Shown here: positions 11,602 to 20,463 of the stretch, piece after piece
Position numbering within the stretch: the first letter of the stretch is position 1
How the letters are laid out: each line of letters starts with the position of its first letter
NCBI RefSeq assembly: GCF_019207085.1
Contig: NZ_JAATOM010000010.1
Span: 124,001 to 188,000, forward strand
Origin: Variovorax sp. dw_308
GTDB taxonomy: Bacteria > Pseudomonadota > Gammaproteobacteria > Burkholderiales > Burkholderiaceae_C
Length of the DNA stretch: 64,000 bases
Direction of reading: 5' to 3'
Notes under the pieces: generated by a model
What the model was told of the DNA's origin: nothing
What the model saw: only the letters and a program-made list of their open reading frames with translations
The model's database searches: none
Made by a program: the position numbers and the translations under genes

Positions 11602-12831
11602 ATGCCCGTGAACCTGACCGCCCCTGATCCTGCCGCCTTGTTCGCGGTGCCCGGCATCCGCATCGGCGTTGCCGAAGCCGGCGTGCGCAAAGCCAATCGC
11701 AAGGACCTGACCGTCGTGCTCATCGACGAGGGCGCGGCGGTTGGCGGCGTCTTCACCCAGAACCGCTTCTGCGCGGCACCGGTGCAAGTGTGCCGCGAGC
11801 ACCTGGCGCAGAACTTCGGCATCCGCGCGATGCTGATCAATACCGGCAATGCCAATGCGGGGACGGGCGAGGATGGGCTCGCCCGCACGCGCGCCACCTG
11901 CATCGCATTAGCGCGCCACCTGGACATCGCTCCTGAAGAAATCCTGCCGTTCTCGACCGGCGTGATCATGGAGCCGCTGCCGATCGACCGCATCGAGGCG
12001 GGCCTGCCGGCCGCGCTGGACGATGCCTCGCCGGACCATTGGGCCCGCGCCGCCGAAGGCATCATGACCACCGACACGGTGCCCAAGGCCTTCAGCCAGC
12101 GCGTGCAGATCGGTGGCGCGACTGTCACGATCACCGGCATCAGCAAGGGCGCGGGCATGATCCGGCCGAACATGGCGACCATGCTGGGCTTCATGGCCAC
12201 CGACGCGAAGATCGACCCCGCCCTGATCCAGCCGCTGGCCAAGGCACTGGCCGATTCGTCATTCAACCGCGTGACCATCGATGGTGACACGTCGACCAAC
12301 GATTCGTTCGTGGTCATCGCCACGCAGAAGGCCGCGCACGCCACCATCACCTCACTGGAGTCGGCGGACGGCCGCGCCTTGCTCGAGGCCATGCGCGACG
12401 TCGCGCGCCTGCTGGCGCAGGCCATCGTGCGCGATGGCGAGGGCGCGACCAAGTTCATCACGATCCGGGTGGAGGGCGGCCGGAATGCCGCGGAGTGCCG
12501 CCAGGTGGCCTACGCGGTCGCGCATTCGCCGCTGGTCAAGACGGCGTTCTTCGCCAGCGATCCGAATCTCGGGCGTATCCTGGCGGCGGTGGGCTACGCA
12601 GGTATCGACGATCTGGACCAGACCGGCATCGACCTGCACCTCGACGACGTCCACGTGGCTGTGAAGGGCGGTCGCAACCCGTCCTACCGCGAGGAAGACG
12701 GCCAACGCGTGATGAAGCAGAGCGAGATCACCGTGCGCATCGGCCTCGGCCGTGGCGACGCGAGTGACACGGTCTGGACCTGCGACCTGAGCCACGACTA
12801 CGTTTCCATCAACGCCGACTACAGGTCCTGA
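11602..12831 (+). CDS. argJ: Bifunctional glutamate N-acetyltransferase / amino-acid N-acetyltransferase
   Basis: 409-residue ArgJ, which transfers acetyl from N-acetylornithine to glutamate and, in bifunctional enzymes, also makes N-acetylglutamate from acetyl-CoA in arginine synthesis. The precursor self-cleaves to alpha and beta chains at the conserved Ala192-Thr193 bond (NMATML), leaving Thr193 as nucleophile. The oxyanion-region TGNANAGTG and the FTQNRFCAAP segment are present. Whether it is mono- or bifunctional cannot be decided from sequence alone. Confidence 0.96.
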   Translation: MPVNLTAPDPAALFAVPGIRIGVAEAGVRKANRKDLTVVLIDEGAAVGGVFTQNRFCAAPVQVCREHLAQNFGIRAMLINTGNANAGTGEDGLARTRATCIALARHLDIAPEEILPFSTGVIMEPLPIDRIEAGLPAALDDASPDHWARAAEGIMTTDTVPKAFSQRVQIGGATVTITGISKGAGMIRPNMATMLGFMATDAKIDPALIQPLAKALADSSFNRVTIDGDTSTNDSFVVIATQKAAHATITSLESADGRALLEAMRDVARLLAQAIVRDGEGATKFITIRVEGGRNAAECRQVAYAVAHSPLVKTAFFASDPNLGRILAAVGYAGIDDLDQTGIDLHLDDVHVAVKGGRNPSYREEDGQRVMKQSEITVRIGLGRGDASDTVWTCDLSHDYVSINADYRS

Positions 12832-12846
12832 TGCGGAAGGCGTTCG

Positions 12847-13722
12847 ATGAATGAAGCCTTCCAGCGCCTGATCGAGCGCGCCGAACAGCTCATCACCCGA
12901 ATCGAATCGGTGTTGCCGCAACCCCTGTCCGCGCCCGCGGACTGGAATGCCTCGATCGCCTGGCGCTACCGCCGGCGCAGTACCGGCCATGGCGTGCTGG
13001 AGCCGGTCCACCACGTGGCCGCGATGGCACTCGACAACCTGAAGGAAATCGACGTCCAGAAGGAAAAGATCGAGCGCAACACGCGCCAGTTCGTCGAGGG
13101 CAAGCCGGCCAACAACGTGCTGCTCACCGGCGCACGCGGCACCGGAAAATCCTCGCTGATCCGCGCCTGCCTGCAGGCCTACGCGCCGCAGGGCTTGCGC
13201 CTGATCGAGGTCGACAAGGCCGAGCTCACCGACCTGCCGGACATCGTAGAGGTGGTCGCGAACCGGCCCGAGAAGTTCATCGTGTTCAGCGACGACCTCA
13301 GCTTCGATGAGGGCGAGCCGGGCTACAAGGCGCTCAAGTCGATCCTCGATGGCTCCATCGCCGCGTCGACGGCCAACGTGCTGATCTATGCGACCAGCAA
13401 CCGACGCCACCTGTTGCCGGAATACATGAAGGACAACCTCAGCTACACCCACACCGAGGACGGCGAGGTGCATCCGGGCGAGGTCATCGAGGAGAAGATC
13501 TCCTTGTCGGAGCGCTTCGGCCTGTGGGTCAGCTTCTACCCTTTCAGCCAGAACGAGTACCTGGCGATCGTCGCGCAGTGGCTTTCGTCCTTCGGCGTGG
13601 CGCCGGCCGCGATCGAGGCGGCGCGCGCGGACGCGCTGGTCTGGGCGCTGGAGCGAGGCTCGCGCAGCGGGCGCGTGGCCTGGCAGTTCGCGCGCGACTA
13701 TGCGGGGCGCGCCGCGGCATGA
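12847..13722 (+). CDS. DUF815-family P-loop ATPase
   Basis: 291 residues with an AAA-like core: Walker A GARGTGKSS near residue 96 and Walker B-like FIVFSDDLSF near residue 142, followed by a sensor-1-like ATSNRRH. An N-terminal helical region of about 85 residues precedes the nucleotide-binding fold. This matches the uncharacterised DUF815 ATPase family found throughout proteobacteria. It lies 15 bp after argJ and its stop overlaps the mutT start (ATGA), so the three genes may be cotranscribed. The biological substrate is unknown. Confidence 0.88.
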   Translation: MNEAFQRLIERAEQLITRIESVLPQPLSAPADWNASIAWRYRRRSTGHGVLEPVHHVAAMALDNLKEIDVQKEKIERNTRQFVEGKPANNVLLTGARGTGKSSLIRACLQAYAPQGLRLIEVDKAELTDLPDIVEVVANRPEKFIVFSDDLSFDEGEPGYKALKSILDGSIAASTANVLIYATSNRRHLLPEYMKDNLSYTHTEDGEVHPGEVIEEKISLSERFGLWVSFYPFSQNEYLAIVAQWLSSFGVAPAAIEAARADALVWALERGSRSGRVAWQFARDYAGRAAA

Positions 13723-14141
13723 CCGAAGCGCGCAAGCACACCGAAGTGGCAGTCGGCATCCTGATCCGCGGCGATGGCGCATTGCTCCTGTCGACACGCC
13801 CGGAAGGCAAGGCCTATGCAGGCTACTGGGAGTTCCCGGGCGGCAAGATCGAGGCCGGCGAGACGGTGGAGCAGGCGCTGCGGCGCGAACTGCACGAGGA
13901 ACTGGGCATCACGATCGCGCAAGCCCAGGCCTGGAAGATCACGGAACACGACTATCCCCATGCCCTCGTGCGCCTGCACTGGTGCAAGGTGCACGCCTGG
14001 AGCGGCGAACTCGAGATGCGCGAAGGCCAGCGGATGTGCTGGCAACAGTTGCCGTTGGAGGTCACACCGGTCTTGCCAGGGGCGATGCCGGTGCTGGCCT
14101 GGCTTGCGCAAGAGCGCGGCCTGCCGACGCCGTCGGCCTGA
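13719..14141 (+). CDS. mutT: MutT-type NUDIX hydrolase (8-oxo-dGTP diphosphatase)
   Basis: 140-residue single-domain NUDIX protein. The Nudix box is complete: GGKIEAGE, then RELHEELGI, matching G-x5-E-x7-R-E-U-x-E-E-x-G-U. The WEFPGGK lead-in and the length are typical of MutT, which removes 8-oxo-dGTP from the nucleotide pool and prevents A:T to C:G transversions. It overlaps the upstream ATPase by ATGA and converges on yacG. Confidence 0.9.
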   Translation: MTEARKHTEVAVGILIRGDGALLLSTRPEGKAYAGYWEFPGGKIEAGETVEQALRRELHEELGITIAQAQAWKITEHDYPHALVRLHWCKVHAWSGELEMREGQRMCWQQLPLEVTPVLPGAMPVLAWLAQERGLPTPSA

Positions 14142-14163
14142 TACGGCTTTTGCCCCACGACGC

Positions 14164-14373
14164 CTATTGAAGCCTGGGGTCGCCGAAGGGCTCGTCGTCG
14201 GGCGGCGCATCGGCCGCCACCCGGAACGATTCGCTGGCCCAGGCGCCCAGGTCGAGCCCCTTGCAGCGCGCGCTGCAGAACGGACGATAGGGGTTGCGAG
14301 GCGCGTAGTAGGTGTCCTCGCCACAGCCGGGGCAGCGAACGATGCGTTCGCTGAATTTCACCGGGTCGGTCAT
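14164..14373 (-). CDS. yacG: DNA gyrase inhibitor YacG (zinc-binding)
   Basis: 69-residue protein with the YacG zinc site: CPGC near residues 14-17 and CSARC near 33-37, then KGLDLGAWASE, an almost invariant stretch of the family. E. coli YacG binds GyrB and inhibits gyrase. The acidic C-terminal tail (PPDDEPFGDP) is also typical. The start overlaps the stop of zapD (ATGA), so it is the last gene of the pil-coaE-zapD transcription unit. Confidence 0.92.
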   Translation of the reverse strand: MTDPVKFSERIVRCPGCGEDTYYAPRNPYRPFCSARCKGLDLGAWASESFRVAADAPPDDEPFGDPRLQ

Positions 14374-15125
14374 GCGCAAAGCGTGAGTTCGAAGGGGGCG
14401 TTCTCGCTGCTCTGGTGCAGGCGATCGTCCTCGCCGAGCTTCATGAGGCGCACCGACACCATCAGGCGATTGCCGCTGATTTCCGGGACGAGGCCCAGGG
14501 TCTGGTCGATGCGCATGCGCAGCAACTGGAAGGTCCGGCCTTGCGGCAGGGTCTGCTGGAACTGCCCGTTGGCCGCGATCACCTTGTAGGGCACGTCGGC
14601 GTCGCGCAGGAGCTTGAGCAGCAGGTAGATCGATTCGGCCAGCGGAGACAGCGTGGCGGACCAGCGTTCCAGGTCCGTGCGTCGCGCCGAGGCCTTGTGA
14701 TGCTGCCACGCGTAGTAGGCCGGCAGGTCGAACTCGCAGGTGCCGCCCGGGATGCCGGCGCGGCTGCGAATGCTCATGAGCCATTCGTTTTCGGTCAGCG
14801 ATTGGCCAGCCTTGCCGGGCACCGTGTTGAGCGTGTTGAAGTGCCGCTCGAGCTGGGCGATCACCTGGTCGAGCACTGTTTCGGAAATCGCCGGATTGCC
14901 GCGATAGCTGTTGAAGACGTGCTTGTGCTTCTCGAGGTCGCGCATCACGTCGGCCTTGAGGTCGGCGCGGGCCGCCACGTCCATGATCTCGAAGATCGTG
15001 ACGAGCGCGTAGTGGTGCGACAGCGCCGAATCGGCCGGTACCAGTTCGCCGAGTCGGCGAAAAAGATGTTCGAGGCGCAGGTAGGTCCGGATGCGCTCGT
15101 TGAAGGGGTACTCGTAGAGGATCAC
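14370..15125 (-). CDS. zapD: Cell division protein ZapD
   Basis: 251 residues, the standard length of ZapD, which cross-links FtsZ protofilaments at the division ring. The N-terminus ILYEYPFNERIRTYLRLEHL is the highly conserved family signature. The start is GTG. In many beta- and gammaproteobacteria zapD lies directly after coaE; here the MBOAT/SGNH cassette of about 3.6 kb separates them. A gap of 44 bp separates the start from the end of the first SGNH gene upstream. Confidence 0.94.
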   Translation of the reverse strand: MILYEYPFNERIRTYLRLEHLFRRLGELVPADSALSHHYALVTIFEIMDVAARADLKADVMRDLEKHKHVFNSYRGNPAISETVLDQVIAQLERHFNTLNTVPGKAGQSLTENEWLMSIRSRAGIPGGTCEFDLPAYYAWQHHKASARRTDLERWSATLSPLAESIYLLLKLLRDADVPYKVIAANGQFQQTLPQGRTFQLLRMRIDQTLGLVPEISGNRLMVSVRLMKLGEDDRLHQSSENAPFELTLCA

Positions 15126-15169
15126 GCGTGTCGGAGGGCTGTTGCGGGGATCATAGCTTCAACAGAATG

Positions 15170-16189
15170 TTAAGGCGGCGTACTTGCTGGCGGAGGGAGG
15201 ATCTTGCGCACCTCCTGCAGCATGAATTGCCCCAGGAACACCTGGCCGTGCGTCGAAAGGTGCGTGTCGTTCGGGAAGTACAGGTCGCGCATCGTGAGGC
15301 GCTGCTCGCGCATCAGGCTGAACAGGTCCGGTCCCATGCCCAGCTTGTTGAACCCGTCGACGAATTCCCTGGAATAGTCGGGTTTGAGGTAGGTCGTCGT
15401 CTTGTTGGGAATCACCATCCACAACAGGGGCGTGGCTTTGCGCGCTGCGGTGAAGGCCTTGAAGCGCTCCAGGGTCTTGAGCGTCAGCGGGCCGTTGTCG
15501 ACGTCGTCGCTGTAGAAGAGGGCGCGGTCGCAGAGGCGGTGGCTGAAGCGATCGCAGCCATCGGGCACGAGACGCACCATGGTTGCCCGGCTGATGAGGA
15601 CGTCCGACCTGGTTTCCTTGGCGCGCCGGGTGTTGCGGTAGGTCACGAGGCCGCTGGTGAGCCTTGCCGTCCAGTTGAGCTCGAAGCCGGGCACGCCCGT
15701 GAACGGATGGATGAAGGGCTCCGGCTTGGCGGTGAACTTGCGGCTCATGCGGCCGTTCACGCAGGCTTCCGACTTCTGCATGCGCTCGTCGAGCAGGCGT
15801 TCCACGCTCTGGAAGATGACGAGCTTGCCGTGGAAGCCGGCCTCGGCGAGCCACGCGTCCACGTCGCCGCAGAGCGCCTCGCTGTAGGTGGCCCAGTAGG
15901 TGGTGGTCACGCGGTAGCCGGCATGCACCAGGACGGCTTGCCATTGGTGCGTCATCGAGAAGCTGTCGCCCACGATCAAAATATCGGCCTGGCTGACGGG
16001 CGACTCGATCAGGTCCTGCTCGACCACGGGAGGCGGCTGAAGCTTCCAGCCGAATTCATGATCGGACACGCGCCCGATGCGCGACAGGTCGCCATAGGGA
16101 ACGGGCGTCAGCAGCGTGACGACCAGCAGCGCCGTGATGACGACGAAGCCGGCGAAGAAAACGCGGAGCCAGAGCTTGGCGGGGCTCAT
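15170..16189 (-). CDS. SGNH/AlgX-like putative O-acetyltransferase, paralogue A
   Basis: 339 residues: one N-terminal membrane helix (about 10-30) and a periplasmic SGNH-like domain. GDSFS at residues 74-78 supplies the nucleophile Ser76 (block I), and FPNDTHLSTHG near the C-terminus supplies the Asp308/His310 pair, comparable with the DTH motif of AlgJ/AlgX. It is a close paralogue of the next upstream gene (shared MSPAKLWLR start, PYGDLSR, GKLVIF.SVERLL, MVIP.KTTTY). With the MBOAT protein it probably forms an O-acylation machine in which the MBOAT moves the acyl group across the membrane and the SGNH protein transfers it to a glycan. The acceptor is unknown. Confidence 0.8.
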   Translation of the reverse strand: MSPAKLWLRVFFAGFVVITALLVVTLLTPVPYGDLSRIGRVSDHEFGWKLQPPPVVEQDLIESPVSQADILIVGDSFSMTHQWQAVLVHAGYRVTTTYWATYSEALCGDVDAWLAEAGFHGKLVIFQSVERLLDERMQKSEACVNGRMSRKFTAKPEPFIHPFTGVPGFELNWTARLTSGLVTYRNTRRAKETRSDVLISRATMVRLVPDGCDRFSHRLCDRALFYSDDVDNGPLTLKTLERFKAFTAARKATPLLWMVIPNKTTTYLKPDYSREFVDGFNKLGMGPDLFSLMREQRLTMRDLYFPNDTHLSTHGQVFLGQFMLQEVRKILPPPASTPP

Positions 16190-16204
16190 GTCGAAGTCAC
16201 CGCG

Positions 16205-17218
16205 CTATTGCGGCGCGGCGCCGGGCCGCGCCAGCACCTCGCGCACGGCCTGCAACATCATCGTTCCGAGGATGCCCTGTCCGTAGGTCGACATGTGCGT
16301 GTCGTTCGGAAAGTAGAAATCCTTGATCTTGTCGCGGTTCTCGGCGGCCATCGTGAAGAAGTCGGGCCCAAGCTTCGCCGGCAGGTAGACATCGCGGAAG
16401 GCCTTCGAATGGTTCTGGTTGAAGTAGGTGGTGGTCTTGTCGGGAATCACCATCCAGACATAGGGAATCCGTGTCTGCCTTGCGTTGAATTCCTTCATGC
16501 GCTCGAAGTCGCCGGCATCCAGCTCGCCGGCCTTCTGGTCCTGCTTGAAGAAGAGCACCTTGGGGCACAAGGGGTTGCTGAACAGCGCGCAGCCATCCGG
16601 CACCACGCGGACCTGGGTTTCGTCGAAGCTGATGTCGCCCGGCGCCGCGCGCGCGCGCCGCGTGCGGTCCCAGGTGATGATGCCGGTGGCCAGCGTCGCT
16701 GTCGAATTGAGGGCGAAGCCCGGCTTCTCGGCCAGCGCCACCACAGGGGGATTGAGCCGCGGAATGAACGGCGCGGTCATGTGCGCGCACTGGGTGCTGA
16801 GCCTCATCCGCTCCTTCAGCAGGCGTTCCACGGATTCGAAGATCACCAGCTTGCCGCGGAAGCCGGCGTCGATCAGCCACTGCTGCACGTCGGCGCACAT
16901 CGTCTCGTGATAGGAGCCCCAATAGATCGTCGTGACCTTGTAGCCGGCGCGCACCAGTTCGGCCTGCCAGACATGCGTCATGGAAAAGCTGTCTCCGATG
17001 ACCACGATGTCGGCCTCGGCCAGCGGCACCGCGACCATGAAGGGCTTCTCCGGCAATGTCGGTGGGCGTTGCTGCCAGCCGAATTCGGCGTCGGACAGGC
17101 GGGACAGGCGCGACAGGTCGCCATAGGGCACCGTGGTGAAAAGCGTCAGGAGCAGCATCGCAACGATGACGGCAAAGCCGGCGAAAAACATACGCAGCCA
17201 AAGCTTCGCCGGACTCAT
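16205..17218 (-). CDS. SGNH/AlgX-like putative O-acetyltransferase, paralogue B
   Basis: 337 residues from the ATG matching the paralogue start (MSPAKLWLR); a GTG two codons upstream is the alternative. It has the same layout as paralogue A: membrane helix at 10-30, GDSFS at 75-79, DTH at 306-308 in FPNDTHMSTYG. More than half of the first ~140 residues are identical to paralogue A by eye, indicating tandem duplication with both catalytic triads kept. Spacing of 15 bp to paralogue A and 55 bp to the MBOAT gene argues for a single operon. Specificity for one or two acceptor positions is an open inference. Confidence 0.8.
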   Translation of the reverse strand: MSPAKLWLRMFFAGFAVIVAMLLLTLFTTVPYGDLSRLSRLSDAEFGWQQRPPTLPEKPFMVAVPLAEADIVVIGDSFSMTHVWQAELVRAGYKVTTIYWGSYHETMCADVQQWLIDAGFRGKLVIFESVERLLKERMRLSTQCAHMTAPFIPRLNPPVVALAEKPGFALNSTATLATGIITWDRTRRARAAPGDISFDETQVRVVPDGCALFSNPLCPKVLFFKQDQKAGELDAGDFERMKEFNARQTRIPYVWMVIPDKTTTYFNQNHSKAFRDVYLPAKLGPDFFTMAAENRDKIKDFYFPNDTHMSTYGQGILGTMMLQAVREVLARPGAAPQ

Positions 17219-17273
17219 CTGCACGGCCCGAATACGGTGCGCGCCGCCGGCGCGATCCAGATGGCGGTCATTC

Positions 17274-18764
17274 CTAGAACTGGAAATAGAGGAACGGGCT
17301 GTAGGAGCCGAGTTGCGACACGCAGAAGGCCAGCATCGTCACGGTCAGCAGCGCCATCACGACGGTCGCGATCGAGCCTGCGCGCGGACGCGTGGCCAGG
17401 AAAATCGGCTGAGGCACCCAGCGCTCCAGCGTGATCGTCGGCGGCAGTGCCAGGCAGACCACCAGCGCGACCAGCAGCGTCTGGAAGAACTCCGGCTTGC
17501 GGTAGGGGACAATGAATTCGCCGAAGGCGCCGTCCGGAACGCCGTGCAAGCCGAGCATGCCCTTGTAGATCTCGACCGCCGCGGTCATGCTTTCCGCGCG
17601 GAACACCACCCAGGCGATCATCACGCAGAGAAAAGTGAGCAGCCAGCCCAGCACCTTGGCAATACGACCCGGTGGCACGTTGCGCCGCACCTTGGCATTC
17701 CACAGGTGGTTGACCATGAGGTAGCCCCCGTGCAGCGCGCCCCAGATCACGAAGGTCCAGGCCGCACCGTGCCACAAGCCGCCCAGCAGCATGGTCAGGA
17801 ACAGGTTGATGTAGCGCCGCGTCTGCCCCTTGCGGTTGCCGCCCAGCGGCACGTAGAGGTAATCGCGCAGGAAGGTCGACAGTGAGATGTGCCAGCGGCG
17901 CCAGAACTCGATGATGTTGGTCGACTTGTAGGGCGAGTTGAAGTTGAGCGGCAGCCGGACGCCAAGGCACAACGACAGGCCCACCGCCATGTCGGAGTAG
18001 CCCGAGAAATCGAAGTAGATCTGCATCGTGTACGCGAGCACGCCAAACCACGCCGTGTAGAGCGAAGGCATGACGCCGCCGTGCACGCCGTTGAACACCA
18101 TGTCGGCGTACTGGCCCATCTTGTCGCCGATGAGCAGCTTCTTGGCCAGGCCGAAAGTGAAGATCGCCAGCCCCAGCGCGACCTTGTTCGGGTCGACGCG
18201 GTAGGTCGAGGGGTTGGCGAATTGCGGCATCATCTGCGCGTGATGCAGCACCGGCCCCGCGATCAGGTGCGGAAAGTAGGTCACGAAGAGCGCGTAGTGC
18301 ACGAAGCTGCGCTCATGCACCTTGCCCTGCCAGCAGTCGACCAGGAAGGCGATCTGCGTGAAGGTGTAGAACGAAATACCGATCGGCAATGCGATGTGCA
18401 GCATTTCGATGGGCGAGGTGCCGGCTGCCGTCAACGCGTCGTTCACGTTCGCGATGAAGAAGTTCGCGTACTTGAAGATGCCCAGCACCACGAGATTGGC
18501 CGTCAACGCCAGCACCAGCATGCGCTTGCGCTGCTTGTCGGAGCGGCCGGGCTGAGGCGTGAGTCGCTGGGCCGACCAGTAGTTGAAGCAGATCGACAGC
18601 ACCAGCAAAGGCATCGCCTTCACGCTCCACCACCCGTAGAAGAACAACGACGCCAGGGCCAGGAAGCCGGCTGCGGCCCGGATGTTGTGCTTGCCGATGA
18701 GGAAGAACCCGATCAGCACGACCGGGAAGAAGGCAAAGATGAACGCGTAGGAGTTGAAAAGCAT
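17274..18764 (-). CDS. AlgI-like MBOAT-family O-acyltransferase
   Basis: 496-residue polytopic membrane protein. MBOAT landmarks are clear: the start MLFNSYAFIFAFFPVVL, the YFDFSGYSDMA segment, FWRRWHISLSTFLRDY with His292, YVPLGGNRKG, and GGLWHGAAWTF with the putative catalytic His332 (equivalent to AlgI His322 in position and motif). AlgI, PatA, DltB and WssH relatives channel acyl groups to periplasmic transferases. The ATG at 18764 was chosen because the longer form adds 46 non-hydrophobic residues. It lies between coaE (85 bp upstream) and two SGNH genes, none of which belongs to the usual pil-coaE-zapD order. Confidence 0.9.
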   Translation of the reverse strand: MLFNSYAFIFAFFPVVLIGFFLIGKHNIRAAAGFLALASLFFYGWWSVKAMPLLVLSICFNYWSAQRLTPQPGRSDKQRKRMLVLALTANLVVLGIFKYANFFIANVNDALTAAGTSPIEMLHIALPIGISFYTFTQIAFLVDCWQGKVHERSFVHYALFVTYFPHLIAGPVLHHAQMMPQFANPSTYRVDPNKVALGLAIFTFGLAKKLLIGDKMGQYADMVFNGVHGGVMPSLYTAWFGVLAYTMQIYFDFSGYSDMAVGLSLCLGVRLPLNFNSPYKSTNIIEFWRRWHISLSTFLRDYLYVPLGGNRKGQTRRYINLFLTMLLGGLWHGAAWTFVIWGALHGGYLMVNHLWNAKVRRNVPPGRIAKVLGWLLTFLCVMIAWVVFRAESMTAAVEIYKGMLGLHGVPDGAFGEFIVPYRKPEFFQTLLVALVVCLALPPTITLERWVPQPIFLATRPRAGSIATVVMALLTVTMLAFCVSQLGSYSPFLYFQF

Positions 18765-18849
18765 CGAATCGTGTGGCGTTGCCCGGTCAATCCGGAGGCG
18801 CGTCTTGTGGGTGCAACTGCTTGCCGGTGCGACGCCGGCGAGAGCGCAA

Positions 18850-19455
18850 TTATGGCGCGCCGCTGCCCATCCACCGCAGCCAGAGCGCCTCGACCTCGGC
18901 ATCGAGCTGCGCGAGGCTCAGGCCCTCGTTGAAGATCACTGCATCGGCTGCGGCGCGCCTGGCCTCGCGGCTGGCCTGCTGCGCGATTACCGAGCGCACC
19001 GCTTCCTCCGACCAGCCGGAGCGCGCCATCACGCGGCCCATCTGCGTGGCCTCGGTGGCATCGACCACCAGCACCCGATCCACGCGCGCGCGCCAGCGGC
19101 CCGACTCGACCAGCAGCGGCACATCGAACACGACGATGTCATGGCCTTGCGCCTGCGCCGCCTGCTGGTCGCAGGCCGTGCCGATCAGCGGGTGCAGGAT
19201 GGCCTCCAGCCGGCGCTTGGCGGACGCGTCCTGGAACACGATCTGGCGCATGCGGTCCCGGTCCAGGGCGCCGTCGTCCTGGACCACATCCTGGCCGAAC
19301 TGCGCCGCGATGGGCGCCATCGCCTGCCCACCCGGCAAGGTGAGCGAGCGGGCGATCGCATCCGTGTCGATCAGCGCGGCGCCGCGCTGCACCAGCATGC
19401 CTGCGACCGTGCTCTTGCCGCTGCCGATCCCGCCGGTCAGGCCGATGCGACGCAT
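18850..19455 (-). CDS. coaE: Dephospho-CoA kinase
   Basis: 201 residues from the ATG giving MRRIGLTGGIGSGKS; an ATG 11 codons upstream (19488) is an alternative start. The P-loop GGIGSGKST, the DTDAIAR segment that binds substrate, and the lid region fit CoaE, which phosphorylates the ribose 3'-OH of dephospho-CoA in the last step of CoA synthesis. Located directly after pilD, as in many proteobacteria. Confidence 0.94.
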   Translation of the reverse strand: MRRIGLTGGIGSGKSTVAGMLVQRGAALIDTDAIARSLTLPGGQAMAPIAAQFGQDVVQDDGALDRDRMRQIVFQDASAKRRLEAILHPLIGTACDQQAAQAQGHDIVVFDVPLLVESGRWRARVDRVLVVDATEATQMGRVMARSGWSEEAVRSVIAQQASREARRAAADAVIFNEGLSLAQLDAEVEALWLRWMGSGAP

Positions 19456-19500
19456 GCCGCGGGCTCTCTCGCGCAAAGGTGAAGGCATTTCCCCGGGTGC

Positions 19501-20463
19501 TCAGAACTGCGGAAGGGGAAACGCGAACGGCGCCAGCAGGCGCACCGCGTGCGGCCCGAGCACGAAACACACGATCCCCGTGCCGGCCAGGCAGGGGCCG
19601 AAGGAAATTGGAATGTCCTTGTGCGCCACCTTGCCGACGATCCGCAGCACGACCCAGAGAATGACGCCCACGATGGACGACACCAGCACGATCGCCAGCA
19701 GGTAGTCGGCCCCCAGCCATGCACCGAGCGCCGCCAGCAACTTGAAGTCGCCGTGTCCCATGCCTTCCTTGCCGCGGACCTTCTGGAACAGCGTGGCAAC
19801 CACCCAGAAGAACATGTAGCCTGTGAAGGCGGCCCAGACGGCCGAGTTCAACGTCACCCCGGTCCATCCGAGCGCCGCGCCGACCAGCCCCAGCCACAAC
19901 AGGGCGTAGGTGTATTCGTCCGGCAACAGTTGCGTGTCGAGGTCGATCAGGAACTGGCAGACCAGCAGCGCGTTGAAGGCGGCCCAGAGCCCGCCCACGG
20001 GGCTGAGGCCGAAGCGCCATCCCACCAGCGCGAACAAGGCCGCGACGGACAGCTCGACCAATGGATAGCGGATGCTGATGCCGGCCTTGCAGGCGGAGCA
20101 CTTGCCGCGCAACAGCAGGTAGCTCAGCACCGGAATGTTCTCGTACCAGCGAATCGTGTGTCCGCAGGCGCCGCAGCGCGAGCGCGGCGCCGACAGGCTC
20201 AGCGGCGGCAGCGCCTCGATCTGCGCCAGCGCCGGCGTCGCGGCGGCTTCCAGCGCGGGCGGCGTGGCCGACTTGTCGCCGAACACCAGCGTCCACAAGC
20301 TCGGCTGCTCTGGCGACGGCGTCAGCGCGGCCACCGAATCCGTCAGCCAGTCGCGATACATCATCGCCGGCTTGCGGTAGACCACGACATTGAGAAAGCT
20401 GCCGATCAACAACCCGAGCAGGCCGGCCGCCACCGCGGCCTCAGCCCCTGCCGACAACCACAT
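19501..20463 (-). CDS. pilD: Prepilin leader peptidase / N-methyltransferase
   Basis: 320-residue polytopic inner-membrane aspartyl protease that cleaves and N-methylates type IV prepilins and pseudopilins. The cytoplasmic zinc motif is C97-x2-C100 ... C122-x2-C125 (CGACGH and CSAC). The two catalytic aspartates are in DLDTQLLPD and GHGDFKLL. Between the first membrane helix and the first cysteine pair there is a relatively long segment (about residues 38-92). The start overlaps the pilC stop (TGATG). Confidence 0.95.
   Translation of the reverse strand: MWLSAGAEAAVAAGLLGLLIGSFLNVVVYRKPAMMYRDWLTDSVAALTPSPEQPSLWTLVFGDKSATPPALEAAATPALAQIEALPPLSLSAPRSRCGACGHTIRWYENIPVLSYLLLRGKCSACKAGISIRYPLVELSVAALFALVGWRFGLSPVGGLWAAFNALLVCQFLIDLDTQLLPDEYTYALLWLGLVGAALGWTGVTLNSAVWAAFTGYMFFWVVATLFQKVRGKEGMGHGDFKLLAALGAWLGADYLLAIVLVSSIVGVILWVVLRIVGKVAHKDIPISFGPCLAGTGIVCFVLGPHAVRLLAPFAFPLPQF

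Noticed and set aside
15128..17434. 768-codon open frame on the plus strand across zapD and the SGNH genes
   Set aside because: Antisense shadow of the two SGNH genes; His/Arg/Gly-rich composition, no motifs, while the minus-strand frames have signal anchors and catalytic motifs.
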